A stretch of DNA of 11,304 nt from Ignavibacteriales bacterium (lineage in GTDB: Bacteria > Bacteroidota > Ignavibacteria > Ignavibacteriales > Ignavibacteriaceae): the NCBI GenBank assembly GCA_020061995.1, contig JAGUXE010000291.1, positions 1 through 11,304 of the forward strand. Direction: 5' to 3'. Positions 1-7,951 of this stretch are shown piece by piece; the first letter of the stretch is position 1; each line of letters begins with the position of its first letter. The notes below the pieces were generated by a model. That model was given only the letters and a program-made list of their open reading frames with translations, had not been told where the DNA came from and did no database searches. A program made the position numbers and the translations under genes.

Positions 1-729
1 TATGAACTGCGATATTTTGAGATGGATAAGAAAGGTTATGCATCCCCCACAACAATAGTTACACTTCTGCAGGAAGCCGCTGCCGACCATTGTTTATCAA
101 TTGATTACGGATTATATGATTTGTATGATCAAAATATCGGCTGGGTTTTATTAGCCGGTTATTTACAGATGGAACGCTATCCTCTTTATAAAGAAAAAAT
201 TACTATAAAAACATGGATATCTAAATATTCTACAATAAAAGGGGAAAGAGAAAATATTATTAGTGATGAAGCTGGTAACATAATTGGTAAGGGAAAAGGA
301 CTCTGGTTATTTTTTGATATAAAGCGAAGAAGGCCTGTTAGGGTTTATGATGATATTATTAATAAATGGAAAGTTTATCCGGAAGAAAGTATTGTTTGTG
401 ATATTACAAAAAAAATTGAACCGATAGATTCAGCAGAACATAAAAAGAGTTTTCTTGTACATCGTTATGATTTGGATTCCAATAAACATGTAAATAATCT
501 TCGGTATTTACAGTGGCTCCTCGAAACCATTCCTGATGAATTAATTGATAACTATTTTCTCCATTCAATTGATGGACGTTATATTAATGAAGCTCAGTAT
601 GGACATATAGTCGAATCATTTTCAGAGAATGAAGATAATTCACTCTGTTTCAGACACACTATCATAGATAAAGATAATGATAAAATTTGTGCAACCGGAA
701 GAACCGTATGGAAAAAAAGAAATGTATGA
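1..729 (+). CDS. acyl-ACP thioesterase (FatA/FatB-like), 5'-truncated by the window edge
   Basis: Hydrolyses acyl-ACP to free fatty acid in the cytoplasm, ending fatty acid synthesis. The open frame runs back to base 1: the residues before the first ATG at 22 read YELRYFE, which continues the start of the first hotdog domain (…RYFEMDKKGYAS…LLQEAA), so the true start lies upstream and 22 is an internal Met. The second hotdog domain carries DLDSNKHVNNLRYLQW (bases 469-516), matching the plant FAT block D-x-N-x-H-V-N-N. The Asp (475), Asn (481) and His (487) fit the family's catalytic residues, and a Glu at 589-591 lies 34 residues after the His, as in plant FatB. The Cys that follows this Glu in plant enzymes is Ala here, so a Cys-dependent mechanism is unlikely. 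The stop is TGA at 727-729. Family assignment is firm; chain-length specificity cannot be read. Confidence 0.9.
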   Translation, partial: YELRYFEMDKKGYASPTTIVTLLQEAAADHCLSIDYGLYDLYDQNIGWVLLAGYLQMERYPLYKEKITIKTWISKYSTIKGERENIISDEAGNIIGKGKGLWLFFDIKRRRPVRVYDDIINKWKVYPEESIVCDITKKIEPIDSAEHKKSFLVHRYDLDSNKHVNNLRYLQWLLETIPDELIDNYFLHSIDGRYINEAQYGHIVESFSENEDNSLCFRHTIIDKDNDKICATGRTVWKKRNV

Positions 730-828
730 TTTATATGTACTACAGGAGATGTCGAAATTCAGTTAAATGTTTTGAATCTTTTTTTAGCTCAAATCGTACT
801 TTTGTAGTATTGAAATTAGTATTTAGAT

Positions 829-844
829 CCCGACCTTCGTCGGG
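829..844. repeat. GC-rich extragenic palindrome (REP-like hairpin)
   Basis: CCCGAC (829-834) and GTCGGG (839-844) form a perfect 6-bp stem around the loop CTTC. It stands out in strongly AT-rich intergenic DNA. No T-run follows on either strand, so it is not a typical intrinsic terminator. It could still end or stabilise the thioesterase transcript, or be one copy of a dispersed extragenic repeat; a genome-wide search would tell. Confidence 0.55.
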
Positions 845-852
845 CGGACAAT

Positions 853-900
853 GTTTTAATTTTACTGGGATAGAATTGACTCAGCAGACAAAATTAAAAC
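853..900. repeat. 11-bp AT-rich inverted repeat in the 730-990 intergenic region
   Basis: GTTTTAATTTT (853-863) and AAAATTAAAAC (890-900) are perfect reverse complements separated by 26 bases. Together with the adjacent palindrome at 829-844 they form the only visible structure in the 261-base gap between the thioesterase and nhaA. A 96-codon open frame crosses the gap but starts inside the thioesterase gene and resembles no protein family, so I regard the gap as non-coding. A MITE-like or dispersed repeat remnant is possible. Confidence 0.4.
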
Positions 901-990
901 TATCACGAAAACTCGATCCCTTCCAATTTTTATTTCAAAATATCGGCTTTGTTATTATCTTAAAATTTAAATTATAAAATTAAATGTTAA

Positions 991-2331
991 ATGATTGGAA
1001 CCATGGAAAATAAAAAAAATCTCACTCCCATTGAAAAACTAACTTACCCGATACAAGAATTCCTTCATAAAGAAGCAAGCGGAGGAATTTTACTAATTAT
1101 CGCAACCGTTATTGCTTTAATATGGGCTAACTCAGCTTTTGCTGATTCATATCATCATTTATGGCATACATATTTTACTCTCGAATTAGGAAATATGGCA
1201 CTCAAATATTCGCTTCATCATTGGATTAATGATGGATTGATGGTCATCTTCTTTTTTGTTGTTGGTCTTGAAATTAAAAGAGAATTATTAGTAGGAGAAC
1301 TCTCGTCAGTCAAAAAGGCTTCTTTACCTATAGCAGCCGCTTTAGGAGGAATGATTCTTCCTGCACTTTTTTATGTAATTTTTAATAGTGGGGGAGAAGG
1401 AGCAGCAGGATGGGGAATACCGATGGCAACAGATATTGCTTTTGTTGTTGGTATTTTAGCATTACTTGGCAAAAGAGTCCCTCTTGCTTTAAAAATATTC
1501 GTACTGGCTTTGGCGATTGTAGATGATATTGGTGCCGTATTAGTTATTGCAATATTCTACACTGCAGAAATATCGTATGTCAGTTTAGGATTAGGTGGAG
1601 GAATTTTGTTATTATTAATAATAATGAACAAAATGGGGGTAAGAAATATTTTAGTCTATTCGATTGTCGGAATACTTTTATGGCTAGCATTTTTGAAATC
1701 GGGTGTTCACGCCACAGTTGCAGGTGTTTTACTGGCATTTACAATTCCTTCAAGCTCCAGAATTAACACAAAAAAATTCTCGAATGAGACTGATGATTTA
1801 CTCAAGAAATTTAACAATTCCGGCGAACATGGTGCAAATGTTCTTACAAACGAAACTCGTTTATCGGCTATTCAAAAAATAGAGAAGAATTGTGAACAAA
1901 TATTAACTCCACTCCAACGATTTGAACATGGTTTACATCCATGGGTCTCTTTTCTGATTATGCCCTTATTTGCTCTTGCAAATGCAGGTGTTACAATCGG
2001 TTCGGGATTCGGATCTGCAATTATTCATCCGGTAAGTCTCGGTATTATTCTCGGGCTTTTTCTCGGAAAACAATTAGGGATTTTCGCTTTTTCCTATTTT
2101 GCAATAAAATTAGGATTTGCATCTAAACCCGAGGGTGTCAGTTGGAAAAAGATTTATGCCGCCTCAATTCTTGCAGGTATTGGATTTACAATGTCACTTT
2201 TTATTGCAAATCTCGCTTTGGGCACCGAGGAGCTGCTAAATATTTCCAAAGTAGGAATTTTATCCGGTTCATTAATTTCAGGAGTAGTAGGATTTATAAT
2301 TCTTAAAATAAGTCTTAATAAGGTCGATTAA
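991..2331 (+). CDS. nhaA: Na+/H+ antiporter NhaA
   Basis: Inner-membrane antiporter that exports Na+ in exchange for H+ and so handles sodium and alkaline stress. The multi-span hydrophobic pattern covers the whole protein. Residues matching the E. coli transport site are present: D148 in MATDIAF (D133 in E. coli), D178/D179 in IVDDIGA (D163/D164) and K360 in GKQLGIF (K300). The pH-sensor His of GVHAT is H240 (H225). Numbering is offset by 15 up to H240 and by 60 at K360, so about 45 extra hydrophilic residues sit between TM VIII and TM IX, explaining the length of 446 versus 388. The start is uncertain: ATG at 991 and at 1003 are both possible and neither has a clear Shine-Dalgarno sequence. 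The gene stands alone, with a hairpin about 50 bases past its stop. Confidence 0.96.
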   Translation: MIGTMENKKNLTPIEKLTYPIQEFLHKEASGGILLIIATVIALIWANSAFADSYHHLWHTYFTLELGNMALKYSLHHWINDGLMVIFFFVVGLEIKRELLVGELSSVKKASLPIAAALGGMILPALFYVIFNSGGEGAAGWGIPMATDIAFVVGILALLGKRVPLALKIFVLALAIVDDIGAVLVIAIFYTAEISYVSLGLGGGILLLLIIMNKMGVRNILVYSIVGILLWLAFLKSGVHATVAGVLLAFTIPSSSRINTKKFSNETDDLLKKFNNSGEHGANVLTNETRLSAIQKIEKNCEQILTPLQRFEHGLHPWVSFLIMPLFALANAGVTIGSGFGSAIIHPVSLGIILGLFLGKQLGIFAFSYFAIKLGFASKPEGVSWKKIYAASILAGIGFTMSLFIANLALGTEELLNISKVGILSGSLISGVVGFIILKISLNKVD

Positions 2332-2383
2332 TGAAAGAATTGATAATAACCTCGAGAAAACCTTCTATAATATGAATTCTTGT

Positions 2384-2415
2384 GGAGAATTTCTTTTCTA
2401 AAGAAGAAATTCTCC
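2384..2415 (+). terminator. hairpin downstream of nhaA, probable transcript end
   Basis: GGAGAATTTCTT (2384-2395) and AAGAAATTCTCC (2404-2415) form a perfect 12-bp stem with an 8-base loop. It lies 53 bases after the nhaA stop and upstream of the next promoter. No T-run follows, so classical intrinsic termination is not clear; it may instead be a 3'-end stabilising or processing hairpin. Confidence 0.5.
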
Positions 2416-2434
2416 AAATCCCTTAAAAAACTTT

Positions 2435-2465
2435 TTCGGAATAGAATTCAAATTCCGTATATTTG
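2435..2465 (+). promoter_or_regulatory. Bacteroidota-type promoter for the helicase gene, with an internal inverted repeat
   Basis: TATATTTG (2458-2465) is an exact match to the -7 element TAnnTTTG of the Bacteroidota primary sigma factor. TTCG (2435-2438) matches the TTTG -33 element at three of four bases with a 19-base spacer. Transcription would begin near 2471, giving a leader of under 20 bases. CGGAAT (2437-2442) and ATTCCG (2452-2457) form an inverted repeat that nearly fills the spacer and could be an operator. AAAGG (2480-2484) is a modest ribosome binding site four bases before the ATG at 2489. Confidence 0.65.
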
Positions 2466-2488
2466 CATTCTTAAAAACGAAAGGTTTT

Positions 2489-4672
2489 ATGCTAAGTTTA
2501 AAATCACTCAATCCAGAGCAAAAAAAAGCAGTTGAGTTCGATGGGGGCCCATCTATAATTATTGCCGGTGCCGGTTCCGGTAAGACTAGAGTATTAACCT
2601 ATAAGATTGCCTATCTTATTGAGCAGGGATATAATCCTTACGAAATATTGGCTTTAACTTTTACAAATAAAGCCGCAAAAGAAATGAAAGAAAGAATTAA
2701 AAAACTCATCGGAGCAAAGGCTCAAGAATTGTGGATGGGTACTTTTCATTCAACTTTTGCCAAAATATTAAGAATAGAAGCTCTAAGCATCAATTACAAC
2801 CATAACTTCACTATTTATGACGCTGAAGATTCACTCGCTCTCGTAAATAGTGCAATGACAGGTCTTAATATATCATCTGATACTGTAAATGCCAATTCTG
2901 TGCGTCATAGAATCAGTTATTTAAAAAATCATATGATTTTTCCAAAGGAATTTAAAGAAAGGATGATGGCATCTTTTCTTGATGAAAAAGTAGCTGAAAT
3001 TTATGAAGAATATCAATTCCGAATTGCAGAAAATAATGCAATGGATTTTGAAGATCTTCTCTTAAAACCGATTGAATTGTTTGAAAATAATCCGAAAATT
3101 CTTCAAAAGTATAAGAAGAAATTTGGTTATTTGTTGGTAGATGAGTTTCAGGATACCAATAAAGCTCAATACGAATTACTCAAATTACTTGCTACCAAAG
3201 ATGGCAAAATTTGTGTAGTCGGTGATGATGCTCAAAGTATCTATAGCTGGCGTGGTGCTGAAATTGCTAATATGCTCAACTTTGAAAAAGATTTCCGTAA
3301 ATCAAAACTTTTCCGTCTTGAGCAGAATTATAGATCGACCAAAAATATTCTTGCAGCGGCAGATTCAATAATAAAAAATAACCGCGATCAACTAGATAAA
3401 ACATTATGGACTTCAAATGAAGATGGTGAACCACTATCGTTATTAAAATGCTCTGACGAGAAGGATGAAGCTTATCAAATTGCAAAGTTTATTAAAGAAG
3501 AAATTCATGAAAATAAATATTCAATGAAGGATTTTGCAATTCTTTATCGTACAAATGCGCAATCGCGTGCGCTTGAAGATATTTTCAGAAGAGAAAAAAT
3601 CCCCTTTGTAATAATCGGCGGTATAGAGTTTTATAAACGTAAAGAAGTTAAAGATATAATCGCCTACCTTAGAGTAATTACAAATCAGCAGGACGAGGAG
3701 AGTCTTCTTCGTATCATGAATTTCCCACAGCGGGGAATTGGTTTAACAACTATCGGAAGAATGATAGGTTTTGCCCGTAAACATGGAATTACTCTTTTCG
3801 ATACTATGTCAAGAGTTTTTGAAGTTATCGATATTAAAGAGAGAATTCAGAAAAATGTAAAGGGCTTCAAAATTTTATTAGACAAATATATAGGATTACG
3901 AACAAAACTTTCTGCAAGTGAATTAACCAGATCGTTAATAGATGAACTTGGACTTATAAGAATGTTTCGTGAAGAAAATAATCCGGAATCATTAAGTCGT
4001 CTACAGAATATCGAAGAATTACTTTCGGCAATAACTGAGTATTCAAAAGAAAAACCGGAAGCTAAGCTTGAAGATTATTTACAGGAAGTAGCATTGATAA
4101 ATGATCTCGATCTTGCAAAAGATAATACAAATGTTGTTACAATGATGACAATCCATGCTGCTAAAGGTTTGGAATTTCCTGTAATATTCATGTCGGGATG
4201 TGAAGAAGATATTTTTCCACTCTCAACAAAATTTAGCAGTGATGCAAGTATTGAAGAAGAGAGACGACTTTTTTATGTAGCGATGACTCGTGCGGAGAAA
4301 AAAGTTTATATTTCCCATGCACGCTCACGTTATCGATTCGGAGAGGTAGCTTATCAAAATCGCTCACGTTTTATAGATGAACTTGATGCAAAAACATTAA
4401 GTGAAATGAATGGAAATGCAGGAAAAAAAGCTAATAGAAAATCAAAGAAAGAAATATATTACGAATATTTTGAAAACTTGGATTATGAAGATTTTAGCCA
4501 GGAAAATCGTTTCCTCAAAATAGGAAGCCGTGTTATGCATGAGAAATTTGGGATGGGAAAAGTTATTCAACTTATCGGAGCAGGTGAAAATCAAAAAGCC
4601 ACTGTTTCCTTTGAAGGGAATAATGTTAAGCAATTAATGTTAAAGTTCGCAAAACTGAAAGTTCTTAATTAA
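2489..4672 (+). CDS. uvrD: UvrD/PcrA-type ATP-dependent 3'-5' DNA helicase
   Basis: Superfamily 1A helicase that unwinds DNA with 3'-5' polarity in nucleotide-excision and mismatch repair and removes recombinase or stalled polymerase. All core motifs are visible: the Q-motif region LNPEQKKAV at the N terminus, Walker A AGAGSGKT (residues 26-33, K32), motif Ia TFTNKAA, motif II DEFQDT (218-223), motif III QSIYSWRGA (from 249), motif IV LEQNYRST, motif V TIHAAKGLEF and motif VI EEERRLFYVAMTRA (589-602). The last 50 residues (IGSRVMHEKFGMGKVI…) match the C-terminal Tudor-like domain of UvrD/PcrA, which in other bacteria contacts RNA polymerase. The length of 727 is normal for the family. PcrA and UvrD cannot be told apart by sequence alone. 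It is the first gene after the promoter at 2435-2465, and the next gene starts five bases after its stop. Confidence 0.95.
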   Translation: MLSLKSLNPEQKKAVEFDGGPSIIIAGAGSGKTRVLTYKIAYLIEQGYNPYEILALTFTNKAAKEMKERIKKLIGAKAQELWMGTFHSTFAKILRIEALSINYNHNFTIYDAEDSLALVNSAMTGLNISSDTVNANSVRHRISYLKNHMIFPKEFKERMMASFLDEKVAEIYEEYQFRIAENNAMDFEDLLLKPIELFENNPKILQKYKKKFGYLLVDEFQDTNKAQYELLKLLATKDGKICVVGDDAQSIYSWRGAEIANMLNFEKDFRKSKLFRLEQNYRSTKNILAAADSIIKNNRDQLDKTLWTSNEDGEPLSLLKCSDEKDEAYQIAKFIKEEIHENKYSMKDFAILYRTNAQSRALEDIFRREKIPFVIIGGIEFYKRKEVKDIIAYLRVITNQQDEESLLRIMNFPQRGIGLTTIGRMIGFARKHGITLFDTMSRVFEVIDIKERIQKNVKGFKILLDKYIGLRTKLSASELTRSLIDELGLIRMFREENNPESLSRLQNIEELLSAITEYSKEKPEAKLEDYLQEVALINDLDLAKDNTNVVTMMTIHAAKGLEFPVIFMSGCEEDIFPLSTKFSSDASIEEERRLFYVAMTRAEKKVYISHARSRYRFGEVAYQNRSRFIDELDAKTLSEMNGNAGKKANRKSKKEIYYEYFENLDYEDFSQENRFLKIGSRVMHEKFGMGKVIQLIGAGENQKATVSFEGNNVKQLMLKFAKLKVLN

Positions 4673-4677
4673 TCAAA

Positions 4678-6540
4678 ATGAAAAAAATCATTCTAATAAT
4701 ATTATTCTTTTCAGCATATTTAATAGGGCAAGAATTACGAGGAACTTGGATAGCAAGAAATACTCTTAATTCAAAGGAATCTCTTGCAGCAGCTATGGAT
4801 TCTTTAGCCGCTAATAATTTTAACGTTGTATATATTAATGCATGGAGTCGCGGTTATCCTCTATGGCAAAGTGATGTATTCAAAAGCTATACAGGCATTT
4901 CGATTGATCCGGTCTATGGTAAACGAGATATTTTAGCTGAAGCAGTTTCTGAGGGGCATAAAAGGGGATTGCATGTTGAAGCCTGGTTCGAGTATGGATT
5001 TGTAGGTGGCTGGACAGGAAATCAACCCCCCGGTGGAAAAGGACCTATATTTAATGCAAAACCCGAATGGGTAGCAAAAAAACTTGATGGCACTGAAATG
5101 GATAACAGTAATTTTTACTGGATGATCCATACTCATAAAGATGTGCAAGATTTTTTAATTGCTCTTTCCACAGAAGTATGTCGTAACTATGATATTGACG
5201 GTATTGAATTAGATAGAATTAGATATTCTAGTCTTTTATATGGTTATGATTCCTATACTGATAGTTTGTACCGATTGGAAAATAACGGAAATCCGCCACC
5301 GCAACAATATAATGATGCTTCATGGATTAGATGGCGTGCTGATAAGATAAATGAATTTATGGAACGTGCTTATGATTCAATTAAGGCAATCGGCAACCAT
5401 ATTAATGTTTCAAATGCACCAAGTTTATATTCATCATCTTCTTATACGGCTTACAATGATTTTTGCCAGGATTGGGTATGGTGGGTAAACAATAATAAAG
5501 TTGATAATGTTCAGGTACAATCTTATGTCGGTTCATCATCATCTTTTCAAGCAATATTAAATTATTTAGGAACATTAATATCAGATAAAAGCAAAGTCTT
5601 TCCGGCGTTTGCTGTTAAACCTAATGGAAATCCTATTACAAATTCTGAAGCAGTAAATTTTGTAACCACTTCACGTTCAAAAGGTTACAGTGGTAATTCC
5701 ATCTGGTATTTTACAGATTTATCAACTTATTTTTCTACTTTTAAGTCATCAGTTTTTTCACAAAAAACTTATCCCCCTTATACAATACCTGAGTGGCGTG
5801 AGTTTTATAAAATTCTTCCGATATCAGATACAGTAAATGCGGTTCGAATAGGTAATTGGTTAAAAAGTACCATCTTTGGATACGACGGCTCATCTTATTA
5901 TACAAATACTCAAACGCCTTCATCAATAGATTATTATGTTGATGTTCCTGCAGAGGGATATTATGAAGTTTATGCATTTAATGTCGTAGCCTCAAATAGA
6001 AGTGATTCTGCAGTTTATAAAGTTTATGATAAAAGTGGAAGTGAGAACTCAGTTATTGTCAATCAAACAATTTCTGATTACAGAAGATGGTTTAAACTGG
6101 GTGATTACTTACTAGAGAAGGGGAGAAATAAAATTGTCTCCCTTTCGAACGAAAATCTTGCGGCATCAAAAAACTTGAGTGGAGATGCGGTAATGATTTC
6201 ACTTAACCGAAGACTTTCACCCGATGTAATACTAAGTAATAATGATAAGGGAGAATCTGAAGTAAAAAAAAAAGATAATTCGGAATTCGGATTAAAAAGT
6301 TTTCCTAATCCCTTTAATAATAGTGCAAAAATTTATTTTACATTAATTGATTTACAGCCTGTTCAAATTAAAATATTTAATACGATTGGTCAGCTCGTTG
6401 TAAATGATGTTTATTATCCAAACAATTTCGGAGACCAGTCTTATAGTTTAGAGAACTTTTCTGTCCCGGGGGGAGTTTATTATTTTGAGTTATCTCAAAA
6501 ACAAAAACGGGAAATATTAAAAATAGTATTGATTAAATAA
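4678..6540 (+). CDS. secreted GHL10 (DUF187/YddW-like) glycoside hydrolase-like protein with golvesin-type domain and T9SS sorting signal
   Basis: Residues 1-17 form a Sec signal peptide (MKK plus a hydrophobic core, cleavage probably near LIG/QE). Residues 19 to about 355 form a GHL10-type (beta/alpha)8 domain, opening with ELRGTWI and carrying DIDGIELDRIRY (172-183), the acidic strand motif typical of this family; D174, E177 and D179 are candidate active-site residues. Related proteins are thought to act on peptidoglycan or other glycans, but the substrate here cannot be named. Residues about 388-511 resemble the golvesin/Xly carbohydrate-binding-like domain (paired beta strands ending GDAVMISL). 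Residues 535-620 form a type A T9SS C-terminal domain (FPNPFNNS…IKIFNTIGQ…GGVYYFEL), so the protein should cross the outer membrane by T9SS. ATG 4678 lies five bases after the helicase stop without its own Shine-Dalgarno site, suggesting translational coupling. Confidence 0.88.
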   Translation: MKKIILIILFFSAYLIGQELRGTWIARNTLNSKESLAAAMDSLAANNFNVVYINAWSRGYPLWQSDVFKSYTGISIDPVYGKRDILAEAVSEGHKRGLHVEAWFEYGFVGGWTGNQPPGGKGPIFNAKPEWVAKKLDGTEMDNSNFYWMIHTHKDVQDFLIALSTEVCRNYDIDGIELDRIRYSSLLYGYDSYTDSLYRLENNGNPPPQQYNDASWIRWRADKINEFMERAYDSIKAIGNHINVSNAPSLYSSSSYTAYNDFCQDWVWWVNNNKVDNVQVQSYVGSSSSFQAILNYLGTLISDKSKVFPAFAVKPNGNPITNSEAVNFVTTSRSKGYSGNSIWYFTDLSTYFSTFKSSVFSQKTYPPYTIPEWREFYKILPISDTVNAVRIGNWLKSTIFGYDGSSYYTNTQTPSSIDYYVDVPAEGYYEVYAFNVVASNRSDSAVYKVYDKSGSENSVIVNQTISDYRRWFKLGDYLLEKGRNKIVSLSNENLAASKNLSGDAVMISLNRRLSPDVILSNNDKGESEVKKKDNSEFGLKSFPNPFNNSAKIYFTLIDLQPVQIKIFNTIGQLVVNDVYYPNNFGDQSYSLENFSVPGGVYYFELSQKQKREILKIVLIK

Positions 6541-6565
6541 AAGAATAATTTGTGGAGAATCGAGA

Positions 6566-7951
6566 ATGATAGCACCAAAAAAATTGGCGATTTTAGTGGG
6601 CGGTGGTCCAGCCCCCGGTATTAATAGTGTTATTGGCGCAGCTACAATTCGTGCGGCAGTTGAGGGGATTGAAGTTATCGGTATTAGAGATGGTTTCAAG
6701 TGGATTTCCGAAGGAGATATTTCACATTATAAAGAATTAACAATTCATAATGTTTCGCGTATCCATTTTAGAGGTGGATCCTACATCGGAATTTCGAGAA
6801 GTAATCCAACCAAAGATCCTAAAAAATTAGAAAATACAGTTACTTCACTTTTAAGATTAAATGTAGATAAATTAATCTCAATCGGTGGTGATGATACAGC
6901 TTACAGTGCAATGAAAGTTGAGGAGATGGCAGCAGGACGAATTCGTGTAGTCCATGTTCCGAAAACAATAGACAATGATTTAGATTTACCACACGGTATT
7001 CCGACATTTGGTTTTCAAACAGCTCGTCATCTCGGAGTTGAAATTGTTAAAAGTTTAATGGTTGATGCTCAAACTACATCACGTTGGTATTTTGTGGTAA
7101 CTATGGGCAGAAAAGCAGGTCACTTAGCTCTTGGAATCGGAAAAGCTACCGGTGCTACAATGACTTTGATCCCTGAGGAATTTGAATCACCAACCGTAAA
7201 ACTAAAACATATTGTTGATATTATAGTTGGAGCAATGATTAAGAGATTAAGTTACGGCAAGACCGATGGTGTTGCAATTTTAGCGGAAGGACTTGTTGAA
7301 CAACTTGATCCTAAAGATCTTGAAGCACTTGTAAATGTTGAACGTGATGCACATGACAATATCAGAATTGCTGAAATTAATTTCGGTGAAATTCTGAAAT
7401 TTAAAGTTCAGGAGAGATTGAAAGATTTCGGTATTAAGATGACAATCGTAGCAAAAAATATTGGCTATGAATTACGTTGTGCAGATCCGATTCCTTTCGA
7501 TATGGAATACACCCGCGACCTCGGTTATTCAGCATCTCAATTTGTGTTGAACGGTGGAAACGGGGCAATGGTCTCAATTCAAAACGGACGATTCGTTCCT
7601 CTATTTTTCAAAGATATTCTTGATCCAAAAACAAATAAGACAAAAATCCGAATGGTTGACCCAAGTTCGGAATCATATTATATAGCCCGTAGATATATGT
7701 TAAGATTAGCGCAAGCCGATTTTGATGATCCGCACGAACTAGCCAAGTTTGCAGCTACTTGTGGTTTGTCATTGGAAAAATTCAAGGAGCAATTCTATTA
7801 TTTAATAGAACAGGATATGCTTTACAAAAAGATGAAAGAAGGGAAGATTAATCTTACTTCACCGGAGAGTAATTTTATGCATGAACCGATAGCAAACCAA
7901 AAAGGAAAGACAAAGCAAGTTGGTCAGCCACCAATTTTAAATAAAGAATAA
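6566..7951 (+). CDS. pfp: 6-phosphofructokinase, pyrophosphate-dependent type by its signature residues
   Basis: Phosphorylates fructose 6-phosphate to fructose 1,6-bisphosphate in glycolysis; PPi-dependent forms work reversibly. The N terminus has the PFK loop VGGGPAPGINSVI. GGDDT (residues 107-111) places Asp110 where ATP-dependent E. coli PFK has Gly104. PKTIDND (132-138) places Lys133 where it has Gly124. This Asp/Lys pair is the known marker of PPi as phosphoryl donor. D136 is the catalytic base (D127 in E. coli), and TMGRKAGHLA (from 179) is the substrate-binding MGR motif. At 461 residues it is longer than bacterial ATP-PFK (about 320); the last 50 or so residues are hydrophilic and family-poor. 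GGAGA (6554-6558) is a good ribosome binding site seven bases before the ATG. The gene lies 25 bases after the previous one. Donor use is an inference; ATP remains possible. Confidence 0.92.
   Translation: MIAPKKLAILVGGGPAPGINSVIGAATIRAAVEGIEVIGIRDGFKWISEGDISHYKELTIHNVSRIHFRGGSYIGISRSNPTKDPKKLENTVTSLLRLNVDKLISIGGDDTAYSAMKVEEMAAGRIRVVHVPKTIDNDLDLPHGIPTFGFQTARHLGVEIVKSLMVDAQTTSRWYFVVTMGRKAGHLALGIGKATGATMTLIPEEFESPTVKLKHIVDIIVGAMIKRLSYGKTDGVAILAEGLVEQLDPKDLEALVNVERDAHDNIRIAEINFGEILKFKVQERLKDFGIKMTIVAKNIGYELRCADPIPFDMEYTRDLGYSASQFVLNGGNGAMVSIQNGRFVPLFFKDILDPKTNKTKIRMVDPSSESYYIARRYMLRLAQADFDDPHELAKFAATCGLSLEKFKEQFYYLIEQDMLYKKMKEGKINLTSPESNFMHEPIANQKGKTKQVGQPPILNKE

Noticed and set aside
933..963. 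Possible nhaA promoter, TTTC-N19-TATCTTAA
   Set aside because: Only half of the last four bases of the -7 element match and the surrounding DNA is so AT-rich that such a match is expected by chance. nhaA must have a promoter or read-through supply, but I cannot place it.
687..977. 96-codon + strand open frame overlapping the end of the thioesterase gene
   Set aside because: It starts inside the thioesterase gene, has no ribosome binding site, its predicted product has no family-like pattern, and it runs through the palindromes of a non-coding gap.
6530..6560. Possible extra promoter just before the phosphofructokinase gene (AATAATTTG)
   Set aside because: The spacing within the -7 element is one base short and no TTTG is found at the right distance upstream.
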